Shown piece after piece: positions 33,342 through 43,732 of a stretch of 64,000 nt of DNA (the first letter of the stretch is position 1; each line of letters opens with the position of its first letter). A model generated the notes under the pieces. The model saw nothing but the letters and a program-made list of their open reading frames with translations. It searched no databases and was not told where the DNA came from. Made by a program: the position numbers and the translations under genes. The stretch is from contig CM055111.1 of the NCBI GenBank assembly GCA_029204225.1, positions 29,720,340 to 29,784,339 on the forward strand. The letters are read 5' to 3'. The stretch is from Diphasiastrum complanatum (Eukaryota; Streptophyta; Lycopodiopsida; Lycopodiales; Lycopodiaceae).

Positions 33342-34067
33342 TTAAAAAACATGGGCGGTAGAGACACTAGGTTCTCCTGGGCACCATGCTATAGGAATCG
33401 GGTCAATCATCATAAGTGGGATGATGGGTGTATCAATGTCTGTAGAAAATAGGAGAATATCCACAGCTTCTGCAGCGGTTTCGATACGACATCGATTGGA
33501 ATCAGCATAGTCCAAGGTGGCTAGTGCTTGACCCCAATTGATTATGTCAGTGGATCTTGTATAGTGGTCGTTTGGTTGGATAGGGACACTATTTGATTCG
33601 TCATATGTTGTCGATGACCACTCATCATAAACTTTAATAGGCTTGACATGGCCAGTTGAGTCAACAGTGACTCGTTTATCATGATTGTCGAAGGTGATTT
33701 TGCTATGCTTCCAGTCTTGGACAACACCTGTCATCTGGAGCCAGGGTTTACCAAGAAGGATTTTATAAGTATTGGCATCTTCTGGTAAATCTAAGATGAC
33801 ACAATCGATCACAAATTTGACACCTACTATTCAAACTTTCATATTTAATAAATGACTAGCAGGGTCTGTAACTCTTTGATCAGCCATGCGAAGTTTATAT
33901 CGTGGTTGATCGAGGGTATGGAAGTCCCATGACTTTGCCAATGACAAAGCCATTATATTGACGTGTAATCCGCTATCAAAGATAGCAGATACTACAGGAT
34001 AGTCTTTATAGGACAAAGGTAGGGTGATGCTAGTCCCCTTAGCAATACCTATATTTAGCAGATTCAT
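33342..34067 (-). pseudogene. Gypsy J protease region
   Basis: Aspartic protease with active site FDSG (DSG at 33969-33977) in VVSAIFDSGLHVNIMALSLA. The usual CVILDLPEDANTYKILLGKPW-type block follows near 33800-33740, then an acidic linker with NWGQALATLDYADSNRC. One stop lies near 33829. It precedes the RT linker, as in gypsy F and G. Confidence 0.82.
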
Positions 34068-34315
34068 AGGAATTTGGGGAATTTCAGGAATCTCTTATGT
34101 TTTTTGTTGTTCATCAGGAATAGTAGGCAGCTGGAAACTACGATGGATATATCGTTGAAGCCCAGTGAAGGATTTTATTGCGCTATGGAATGGCATGGTG
34201 AGTTGAGCTTGCAGGAGGCCAGAAATACTTCAAGTCCCTATAGGGATTGCTCCTTTTAGGGGATTTGAGCTGATAACAGACTTTCCGTATGTGCTTTCTC
34301 TCGCAAAAATTCATC

Positions 34316-34920
34316 TCAAAATTCATTGTATTGCCTTTGTTCCACTTTTGGGTCTGGGTAATCTTTTGGTAATGTGGAAGTCGTCAAGTGGCTTTCATGT
34401 GGGTCAGCTGATTTAGCATTGGTTTGTTGATGTTTTTGTTGTTGGCATTGTGTGCTAGTGAGAACTCTAACAGGTTCGGATGATATATGACGTGATGAAA
34501 GAATCCTGTTAGGTTGTTTAGGGCAGTCCTTGAAACTATGTTTGCGAACACAATCTTTGGACATTCCGCATGGTATTGGTTTTTGACTTTACAGTCAACC
34601 ATGAAGTGTCATGTTTCAAGATCAGTGTTACTGTCATACTTAGGTAAATCTAGCTTTGGAGTACGCTTTTCAGTACGCGAAACTTATTTGCAAAAGCTCC
34701 GTTTAAGTGAGCTCGTGCATGTGAAGATTCGGTAGCATGAAAATGTGGGCGATCATATGGATCTTCAAAACGCATGGGTTTCCATCTGTCGAATGGGTTG
34801 GTGGATGGCTCTTGGACTTTGGATTTCATCCTAGAATATCGATTAGATTGAGCCTGTTCAGTTGATGGTGAGACCATCTCTGGTGGATAGTCCTCTGTGG
34901 AATCGAGATCTCAAAGAAAA
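34316..34920 (-). pseudogene. Gypsy J gag remnant
   Basis: Short frames of gag character: MVSPSTEQAQSNRYSRMKSK near 34877, DRWKPMRFEDPYDRPHFHAT near 34790, then LDLPKYDSNTDLETWH near 34640 and a Cys/His cluster CKVKNQYHAECPKDC near 34590-34545. It is much shorter than the gag of G, so a central part is deleted. Stops and frame changes occur throughout. Between 34080 and 34315 no clear coding text remains. Confidence 0.6.
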
Positions 34921-35249
34921 TTGTCAATCAAGATTTCAGAGAAATCCGTCAGTCGAGATTTGATCGATGAGCATCGGTTGAAATTTAACTCAGGACTTTA
35001 TAGGATATTGCGAATAGGTTCTGTCGAGAGTGAATGCGTAGTTTCAATAGGTGAATGAAACAAGGTTTCGTCCGGTCCAGACGTGAGTTGTGGAGCTCGG
35101 CTAGGAAAGGAGCGTGAAGCCTCGGCTGAGAATGGAACTGGCGGTCGAGATGAAAGTGATGAGCTCGGTAATGTGACGTGTGGGAGACCTCAGAGCGGTG
35201 ATTTGCAGCACAGATCGAAAAGGTTTGGCTTAGTTTAGTGTCTGTGTAG

Positions 35250-35266
35250 CTGTGGAAATGGTGCCA
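35250..35266 (-). promoter_or_regulatory. Candidate primer binding site of gypsy J
   Basis: The minus strand reads TGGCACCATTTCCACAG two bases inside the LTR end. The position and TGGC start fit a primer site, but I cannot match it to a specific tRNA. Confidence 0.6.
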
Positions 35267-35268
35267 AA

Positions 35269-36390
35269 TGTTCACAGATTCCACTGAATCTGTGAACACG
35301 GTTTTTTCTTGTTCTTTCTTCCTTTTGTTACTTCTGCAGGTTACGGTTCTTTACGGTTTGGTCTTCTTATTAGAACAGTTTCCAAGCAAAAGCATTTTCT
35401 CATATTACAACGAGTATTCCCCAACCTGTCAGTGGGGAGAGACATATTCGTCACTCAACTACATGCATAAACAAGCCATGCAACCAGTCCTAGCTCGGTT
35501 TAGATCATCATTTTGAAACAGGGAGCATTCTACAATTTATCTGCCAAAATCAGGAAACAAACAAAGACAAGATTAAGCTACTCAATTAAGAAAACAAGAA
35601 ACAAGAAAACTAGATTCCTAACAGCACTCTAGCAGCCAAGGATCAAGAAACATCCATTTCTTGATGCTTGGAATGCCCAAGAACAATCAAGAACTGGAAT
35701 GTAAAAGAATATGCAAGATCTACACCACAAATCCAGCCTATTTAGTTTACTTGAATGCTTATTCTTACATTAATCCACAAACAAGAAATGAAATCTAATC
35801 CACAACTAAAAGCAAGAGAGTAAGCAAGAAATCTAGTTAATCCACAAACACAAAGAAAATCAAAGCATGCTCATAGGAATTTCACTCAAGAACATTTCCA
35901 TGAATAGGAAGCTTAGCAACCATCAAGAACTCGTGGAAGATCTTCTTTATTCACTCAAGAGAACTTGACAATACATTCAAAGCTCCCTCACAAGAGAGGG
36001 AGGCCCTTAAATAAGCAAGAGGGCTGCCCATGTGGAGCCCAGGTGGCAATTCCACTAATTTGGAAAATACAAGTGGAATTTACCCTTCCACTAGAGGTCA
36101 CCATCAAGAAGTGGCTCACTCTAAATTATTTAAGGGGGGTCTACATTTATTTACAAAGCCTAGAAAATATTACTAGCTCCTACATGGCCGTTCCTTCTCT
36201 GGGATACACCATGTAGGCTCACATAGATAATTCACTATCATCCTAGCTAGTAATTTCTCGGCTCTCAGCTTCTTCTGCTCTCCTCCTTCTGAGACCTCCT
36301 CGGTCATGGATGAGAGATAATCTATGTCTTCAGCTTGGCTCGGCATTTGGGGATTCTCTAGAATCTGGTAAAATGCCATGATAGGCAAAT
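35269..36390 (-). repeat. 5' LTR of gypsy J
   Basis: On the minus strand it ends GAATCTGTGAACA beside the primer site. A perfect 11-bp inverted repeat (ttcacagattc / gaatctgtgaa, 4-base loop) occupies 35271-35296. A TATA-like box (TATTTAAGG) lies near 36003-36012. The outer edge near 36390 is approximate, set by the start of copia K text. No second LTR is present. Confidence 0.65.
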
Positions 36391-37767
36391 CCATGAGAGC
36401 TGTTTTAAAGAGTGTGAATGACCTGCATTATCTATCAGAACTTCTACACACAAAGTCTAAGGATGGTACAAATGCTACAAAGGTGAAGATAAGAGATGTT
36501 GCAACCTTGCCTAACTGCATTGAAGTCCTTCAGGATGCATCAATCTTATCCATAGCGGACTGAAAGTGCTATTAGATTCCATTGAATTGTTGTCTAATGC
36601 ACGTCTTTTGGACATTCAAACCCGGATGAGCAACTATGCCTGTGAACTCTCGAAATTGTTCGATGGATCAAGCTATAGCCATGAGAGATAGATGTATTAG
36701 AGCAGGCATTTTAGGAATCTACATTTCTACTGCGGATTATCAGGCTTGTTTCTACCAAGACGTCTCTCTAGCACCTTTCATTGACGACTTCTCTCAAAGG
36801 ACTGCTACTTACTTTATAAAGAACAAATCCAAAGCATTCAAGTTCTTCAAGCAATTCAAGGCGTCTGCAGAAAACCAGACCCAGAGGTAAATCAAGGCTC
36901 TACGCACAGATGGAGGGGGGGAGTATATCTCCACAGAGTTCAAGGAGTTCTGCAAGGCCAATGGGATACATATATACAACCAGCTACTCACCTCAGTCCA
37001 ATGGTGTAGCTGAACAGAAAAATCGGACATTCATCGAACGTGCCAAGAGCATGCTGGCCCATGCCTCTCTTCCAAATAAATTTTGGGCAGAAGTTGTTAC
37101 AACAGCCTTGAATGGCAAGACACCTTATGAGGTGTGGATAGGATCGAAACCATCATTCAAATATATTCGAGTGTTTAGATGCATCGCTTTCATTCAGATC
37201 CCTGAAGATCTAAGAAGAAAGCTGGATGACAAAAGCAAGAAAATGATTTTCATCGGCTATTTACCAGATCACAAGGCATACAAGCTCTACAATTTAAATA
37301 CAGAGAAGGCATTCACTAGTAGAGATGTCATTTTTGTGGAAGACTAGTTCATCGACCACAAGGGAAAAGCTGTTGACAAATCCGACCCAGGGATCGGACA
37401 CCCAAATTTCGATCCCGGTATTCAACTGTAGAAAAATGACAGTGACTCAGACAATGAGTCAGAACCTCAATGAGTCAATACACATCAGAGGGCCGAAGTT
37501 CAAACCAGAAGGTCAAACAGGTCCAGACAGCCTCCATCCAAATTTATGGATGATCCGGCCTGCTACTTTGTGCAGGAATCAACCACCGTTTCTGAGGCAA
37601 TGTCTACTCCTAATGCTGACCAGTGGAAAGCAACAATGGACACCAAATTTAATTCTTTAATAGAGAATCAAACTTGGATAGTCATTGAGCTGCCAAAGGA
37701 CCGAAATCCAATTCCATGCAAATGGATATTCAAGGCGAAGTACGACGCTGAAGGAAGGCTGGGGGAG
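36391..37767 (+). pseudogene. Copia K: integrase and RT start, joined to polypurine tract
   Basis: Begins with a gag- or protease-side stretch (KSVNDLHYLSELLHTKSKDG). Integrase follows ([60 protein letters not shown]), with FIGYLPDHKAYKLYNLNTEK next. RT starts with NQTWIVIELPKDRN and CKWIFKAKYDAEGRL. Directly after that Leu, at about 37760, the sequence is GGGGGAGTGTTAG, so the whole RT active site and RNase H are deleted. Stops lie near 36561, 36888 and 37347. Confidence 0.86.
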
Positions 37768-38719
37768 TGTTAGATTTCTTATGCTCAGCCTTAACATATC
37801 GTTCAAGTAATGAGCATCCTCAAAACAACCAAAGGACAACAACTTCGGACCTTTGCATCTTTCCAAAACTTAGTTTTTTCTTAAAGCATTTTTTGTTTTT
37901 GAGGCACTGTCGCCCTTTTCGCCTTTTTGTACCTGAGGGACTTTTTGTGCCTTAATTATTTTTAAGGCACCTTTGCCTTTTTGGCACTGTCGGGAAAAAA
38001 CAACTCCTTTGGAAAAAATACGGCACTGTTACCAAATTTCATTTTAAGGACACTGTCGAGTTTTTTCGCATTACTCTACCTTCTAAAAAAATGCGACACT
38101 GTGACCAAACTTCATTTTAAGGGCACTGTGGGATTTTTTGCATTTTACTGCCTTCGGAAAAAAATGCGACACTATGACCAAACTTTACTTTAAAGGCACT
38201 GTCGGGTTTTTCGCATTTTCTCTGCCTTCGCTTTTCAAAGACACCTTCACGTTTTTCGGATTTTTCCAACAATGGCAGACCGACGTCACCAACTTATCAT
38301 AAACCCTAAAATAGTTGGACCGCTAAATATCTCAAGGATGCTTGCCAACTTTGTATATATACAAAGACTAGCTTAAATAGCATTCAATGCGTGTAAGATA
38401 CTTTTTGAAGACACTTGTAAATATATACTACTAGCTGAATCAAGCAATGTAAGTGTTTTTTACATTATAATCAGAGTTCTTCTGTAGCCAGCGTTATCAC
38501 ACTCAACAAGCTGAAGTTATTACTTCAAGTCATTGTACTCACTGTTGATATTAATAAGAGTGCAATTTTTTTGTCTCACTACTGTATTCTTCATTTGTGC
38601 AATTTGTATGAATGATTCATCTTGAATATTTCTGCTGCTAACTGTTGTGTTTTCGTTCCTACACGCCTACGCTCAAAGCTTCAAGCTTCTGCTGCCAGTC
38701 ATCCCCACGTTTTCAGACA
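37768..38719 (+). repeat. 3' LTR of copia K
   Basis: 952 bp, from TGTTAGATTTC after the polypurine tract (GGGGGAG, 37761-37767) to CAGACA. It is homologous to the LTR of copia I but longer, mainly because of a 72-73 bp tandem array at 38019-38236. Confidence 0.8.
38019..38236. repeat. 72-73 bp tandem array in the copia K LTR
   Basis: Three units start at about 38019, 38091 and 38164. Each has the order gcactgt-accaaa-ttcattttaagg-cactgtcg-tttttcgcatt-ccttc. Partial half-units extend left to about 37901. Such arrays in LTRs can be enhancer repeats, but that role is not shown here. Confidence 0.85.
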
Positions 38720-39205
38720 CTTTCTCCCATAATATGAGAATAATAAATTGAAATAAAATTTAATTTTGTGTGAAAAATTATTTTGTGCGATTGATTTATA
38801 TTTTGATTTTGAAATATGTGCATAATCTTCATAAGTTTTTATATTATAATTAAAATTCTGATATTAGTTTGTTGGTAGTTTTGAATAAGCATTCAAAAGT
38901 TACAACAAATTGATATGATATGTTGATGATTATATTTTTGTTTTATTAGACAACATAATTCATTGATTGATTATAGATGTGATTGTAAATTTTTTGTTCA
39001 ACATGGTTTTAGTTTATTTTGTTTGAGAGGATGTAAAAATTTCAAAAATTACATCATGACTTCATCGATTAATAATGTTTTATATCATACACAGAACGTG
39101 AGAAAGGAATTAGTCTATGTTTGGTTGATTATTACTTTGCAGGTGATTGTCAAAATGTGATTTCATTGAGCAATGAGTTTGTGAACGACTTTGTAACATG
39201 AGAAG
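38720..39205. other. Unassigned AT-rich target DNA
   Basis: Very AT-rich, with no recognisable gene. It continues across element L at 44570, since L is flanked by a target duplication. The joined target text has weak protein-like stretches around 38960-39160 but no domain I recognise. Confidence 0.5.
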
Positions 39206-40037
39206 TGTGCAAAAGGTACAAAAAGGACCAAGAGTGGATCCTAATCTGATCTTCAAGAGGGATTGGTTCTCAGATTACTTGGTCTATCAATCTACTTGAG
39301 ATTAAGATCAATCTAAATCAATTCTAGACACAAAATCCTAACAAGAACAATCATTAATTGAAGGTAAGTGTACTTTCTGGTTTCACACGTGTGAAACACT
39401 ATCTGAGTACGGAATCCAACCTAAAAATCAAGTACACATTGATAGAACCTCAAAACAATCAAAACAAATGTAGACAAATGGAGAGAATCACTCAAAATTG
39501 CTTCCAAAATCAAGATTGGTGTCTCACAATGATTATGGCCAAATGTGGCTCTATATATACAATAAGTGGGAGCTCATGGTACTGATCATCCCTCTGATCC
39601 CACATGTGTGAAGGTGCTTTGTCATATGATGATTCATCATGCAAAACTGACACTTGGACAAAACCTTCTATTTTGAGCACTTTTGGTCCATTTTCCTTCT
39701 ATATGGAGATCTACTTGGAAATCTTCTAGAAGTCAAAATTTGCCTACTTCAGCTTATTCCACACATGTGACTTGTCCTCTACACGTGGGATATGACACCT
39801 AACCAAAGGATGTGGCTCATGCAATCAATAGATTGATGCCATGTGTCATATGTCTAGAAAACTAGTTTTTGGCCATTTTAGCCACTAGAACTTGAATTAA
39901 ATCATATGTACAACATATATGATTATGGTACATGACAAGTACACTAGTTTCACACGTGGGAACAGGCTCCACACATGTGTGTTTATCTATATACAAGATT
40001 TTTGGCCTCTACCAAGCTTATTTTTGCAGTTTTCACA
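39206..40037 (-). repeat. 3' LTR of element L
   Basis: 832 bp; on the minus strand TGTGAAAACTGC...TTTTGCACA. It contains a TATATATA box near 39550-39560 and several CACGTG or ACATGTG palindromes (near 39391, 39600, 39761, 39780, 39953 and 39972). Confidence 0.95.
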
Positions 40038-40051
40038 CTCCTCCTCAAAAA
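40038..40051 (-). other. Polypurine tract of element L
   Basis: The minus strand reads TTTTTGAGGAGGAG directly before TGTGAAAA. It is nearly the same as the TTTTTAGGAGGAG tract of copia O and copia P. Confidence 0.88.
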
Positions 40052-40177
40052 TCTAGCTTGGTAAATCTAGCTTGATGAAAAACATGATGATCTTGAACTT
40101 GACTCCATGGGCTGGATTGGTCTTTGCTGCTCCAAAAGGTGTGAAGATCAGTCAATGAGCTTGATGTTGATCTGAAA

Positions 40178-41274
40178 TCACCATATCCATGATAGTGCTT
40201 CTTTGATGTTGACATCTTTGATGAACTTGAGAGCTTTGCACCATCCTAGCACCTCCAAAATTGATTCCTTCCAAATTTCATGTAGATGCTTGACTTTGAG
40301 GCTTGCTCCTTCTTCATGTGCATGCTCCTTCGTGAGAAAATAAAGATTTTTTCTTGATTTATTAGGATCACAAAGATCTGCCATCATGTTACCACGATCT
40401 AGAGAATTAGACTCATCCAAATTGGCAAGAATATGCATGCTATAATAACAAAGTGTTTGCATCATATCTTCGTGCTTGTTTACCATGCTATTCTCAGATC
40501 CAATGAGGCTGAATACTTCATTATGGAGATAAGTGTCTTTAGAAGATGATTCACTTACTCTCATAAAGAGTTTACAATTTGCCTCAATACAAATTTTCAA
40601 ACTATGAGTGAACAAATCACTTTTGCTCTTACATGACTTAAGAGCATACATTTGATGAAATAACCATTTGCTTTCTAATTGATTTAAAATCAATTTCAAC
40701 CTTTTAAGAACATCATCTATGTTCTCAAGAGAGACTTCATACTCAACTAGTATGGCTTTACTCCAATTTTGAGATGCAATGATCTCACTAAATCAAATTG
40801 ATTTATCAAATGACATAAGAGAAGTAAGTATGAGATGTATACCACATGAGATATGCTCCTCTTTCCCTTGAAATGTGAGCCACATGGATTCAACCATATT
40901 TCTTGATTTTATTTTGGAATCACAATTTGAGAAGGTCTCCCCTCCTCGATCCTTGGCACACTTGAACCTTGAGAAGGATTCTCCTCCTCAATCCTTGGCA
41001 CATTTGAACCTTGAGATGACTCCTTGAGATCCTCTTCATGGTGCTCCTTTTTTATGGAAATCCGAGACCTCCATGTCTCATAATGATCACAACAAGTATG
41101 ACCATTCAATATGCACTTCCTATGATTATCAAGATTACTTATGCTAAAAACATAAGTCCAAAAATCACCACAACTTGGCATGATTTTTTCCAATATTGAA
41201 ATCAAAAGGTATCTCCATCTCAATAAGGCTAAGTACTTGCTTATGGATATAAGTGTCCACTTTGGATGCTTCAC
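40178..41274 (-). pseudogene. Element L interior, downstream coding-like block
   Basis: Two minus-strand frames. The 40699-40178 frame has CKLFMRVSESSSKDTYLHNE and HEIWKESILEVLGWCKALKF. The 41274-40909 frame has CCDHYETWRSRISIKK and a 14-residue repeat, SQGSNVPRIEEENP then SQGSSVPRIEEGRP. The first frame is a diverged copy of text in the upstream frame (CKLLMRISEASKVDTYIHKQ), so the coding text is duplicated within the element. No domain is recognised. It may be the remains of a gag or of a captured sequence. Confidence 0.45.
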
Positions 41275-42178
41275 TTATTCTCATAAGAAGTTTACAACTT
41301 GCCTTTAAGTTTGAAACCTTACAATTTTCATCTTTATGAATGAACACATCATTCATGATCTTATTGAAACCAAAAGATCCTACATTACGAAGATATTTCC
41401 ATTTCCTTGACTTCATAACTAATGTAAGCTTACAAGGAAAACATATTTTGCTATCTTTTAAGGCATCACACTCAACTAGTATTGCCTTAATCCACCTTTG
41501 AGATACAAAAATCTCTTCAAAGCAAAATGGTTCTTCATAAGTTGACATGATAGCATAAATGAAACTATTTTCATTTTGTGATTGCTGCTCCTTATTCTTG
41601 ATTGATTTCTCTTGGATCATAACAATAAGTTTGAACTTATCTAAAGTTCCAAGCAAAATACTTTCCAAGGACATAAAATAAATCCAAGTTACTTTCATGA
41701 AAGTGACATCTATCTTTGCATCTTGAACCAAACAATGCACTTCCAAATGAAAAATTCCAAAATATTTGACATGTGTTGTGATGGACTCTTGAAGACAATT
41801 CTTGCGAGTCCTTGTGAGACTCCAAGCCTCATTCACCTTTCCACAAAGGAAACACCTTTCCTTGGACTTGTCCTTCTTGTATTTGCATTTCGAACTTGAA
41901 GCTCCATCCTTCTCCTTGGACCCCTTGCTTTGGTTCTTCTTGGATGGAGTGGTCTTCTTTTTGTAGCATCTTGAGAAAAAATATCCTCCCTTTCCACAAA
42001 GGTTGCACTTAGGATCCTTTCTTTCCTTCAATAGGGTGCCACCTATTGATGCCATGTGAATAAAAACCTGTGATATGATTCTACAAATGTAATTTGTGAC
42101 TTTCAAGAGACTCGATTTGAACATCTTCAATAATCTAGAATGATCTACAAAAGATCTAGTCACAAACCTAAGAATCAA
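41165..42178 (-). CDS. Element L gag-like open frame with degenerate zinc knuckle
   Basis: A 337-residue open frame on the minus strand. Near residues 58-71 it has CNLCGKGGYFFSRC, which fits the CX2CX4HX4C knuckle except that Tyr replaces His. A Lys/Ser-rich stretch (KKNQSKGSKEKDGASSSKCK) and a second Cys pair (CFLCGK) follow. This is the usual look of a copia gag nucleocapsid. The rest, including IFVSQRWIKAILVECDALKD and the duplicated CKLLMRISEASK block, has no known match to me. The leader from 42180 to 43720 holds no clear gene. Whether the frame is translated is unknown, and the first part may not be coding. Confidence 0.5.
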   Translation of the reverse strand: MILRFVTRSFVDHSRLLKMFKSSLLKVTNYICRIISQVFIHMASIGGTLLKERKDPKCNLCGKGGYFFSRCYKKKTTPSKKNQSKGSKEKDGASSSKCKYKKDKSKERCFLCGKVNEAWSLTRTRKNCLQESITTHVKYFGIFHLEVHCLVQDAKIDVTFMKVTWIYFMSLESILLGTLDKFKLIVMIQEKSIKNKEQQSQNENSFIYAIMSTYEEPFCFEEIFVSQRWIKAILVECDALKDSKICFPCKLTLVMKSRKWKYLRNVGSFGFNKIMNDVFIHKDENCKVSNLKASCKLLMRISEASKVDTYIHKQVLSLIEMEIPFDFNIGKNHAKLW

Positions 42179-43719
42179 TCTTCACACAAATGACTAGTCA
42201 CTTGGAAACGTTGCTTTGATCACTAAGACTTTTAGCACACAATCTTTGAATCAAATAACGAAAGAAATCAGATCCACTCTCCTATTGGACTCATCAAATA
42301 CCAATGACTCTTTCTTTTGAAAGTTGAAATGGATATGAAAATATTTGACACCTAGATTTTTCTTCTCACTTGACTAGTTTTCTCAACACTTGAGATTCTT
42401 GAACAAAAGATGGATTTTTTTTTTTCAAACACATGAAAATCAAACTTAATCACTTCTTTTGAACTCACTCTTGACCAAAATAATCTCACTCTTGAGATTT
42501 AGAATGAATTTGATTTGATTTGAAAACAAACTATACCACCAATCTTTCACAAAGCTTAAAAATTAGACAACTAGAGATTCACAAAGATCTCAACCATGCA
42601 TGAATACTCAAATATGGACTCCTCCTCATTCTAGACATCAAATGGGATCACAAATTGACCCTCACACTCTCACAAAGAAAGTTGACTAGAACTAATTTGA
42701 GTTTCATACATACTATGTCAATTTTTGCTCAACAATTGAATTCAATCACTCCTATTGGATTCCACCAATTACTCTACTTTTTAAGACTTGGAATGAAATT
42801 CAAAATCAAAAGTTGTGATTTTTCTCACTAAGATATTGTGCTTCAAAGAGCTAATGCCACTTAGAAAGATTTGATCACTTAGGAAGAGACAAACTCTCCA
42901 CCAATAACAACACAGAATGAGCTTCTAGATCTTGCCCTCTACAAAGGAAGGAACTCTTAGAAAATTGGATCTCTCTCTACACATTTGTCATAGACACCTT
43001 AATGACTCTTTTCAAACCTTACAGTCACTCAAACAAATTGAGTAGGGTTGAACAGTGTGACTTGGATCTCAATCTCTTTTCTAGAACTCTCAATTGAAGC
43101 CAATCTATGTCAAATTCTACAAAAGATTTGCATAGATGCTCTATATGCACTAGAAACTCTCAAAGGTTTCACTTGGAGGACCGATCCAAAGATGTTTTCT
43201 AGCAAATTGATGCTTCTAAACTTGACCCTATCACTCTTGAACAATTCTAGAGTGATGGTACAATGGATTTCAACCTCTCACCTTGCATATCACTCCTTAA
43301 TCTATGATTTTTAGCAAAATCTCTCTTAGCTTCAACATGCACTCAAAAAATCAGAGAAAATCATTTAATGCTCCTAATTCAAGCTTAAATTTTAATTTTC
43401 TGGATAATCTAATCCAAGAACTAATCAAAAGATTAGATTCTCTATAGAAAATGCTTGATTTTGCATTAAAAATCTTTCAAAATGGGTGTGTCAGTCAAAT
43501 TGTACAAATTTTTGAATTTTCTCAGCCAAAACCGGAGCTGTACGGCCTCACACCTATGAAAAGGGTTCCTACAGCCCACAACAAGATCTAGACCAAAAAT
43601 TTTGAGGATAGCTATCAAATCCAACTCGCTACACAAAATTTGACTAGTTTCCAAAAAACTGCTAATTTTGGCTTTGATTTGGATTAACCCTATCAATTTC
43701 AACAAAACCTCTTGTACTA

Positions 43720-43732
43720 GGCTCTGATACCA
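43720..43732 (-). promoter_or_regulatory. Primer binding site of element L (initiator Met tRNA)
   Basis: The minus strand reads TGGTATCAGAGCC, directly adjacent to the LTR end at 43733. Confidence 0.95.

Larger units (their letters stand above)
31975..36390 (-). mobile_element. Ty3/gypsy element J, 3' truncated
   Basis: Minus-strand gypsy element with a 5' LTR (35269 to about 36390), leader, shrunken gag, protease and RT. It ends abruptly in RT at about 31975, where copia I integrase begins on the same strand. RNase H, integrase and the 3' LTR are absent. It belongs to the same family as gypsy F by its linker and RT text. Confidence 0.85.

Noticed and set aside
38720-39205. Part of element L
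   Set aside because: The perfect agaag duplication places the edge of L at 39206, so this is target DNA.
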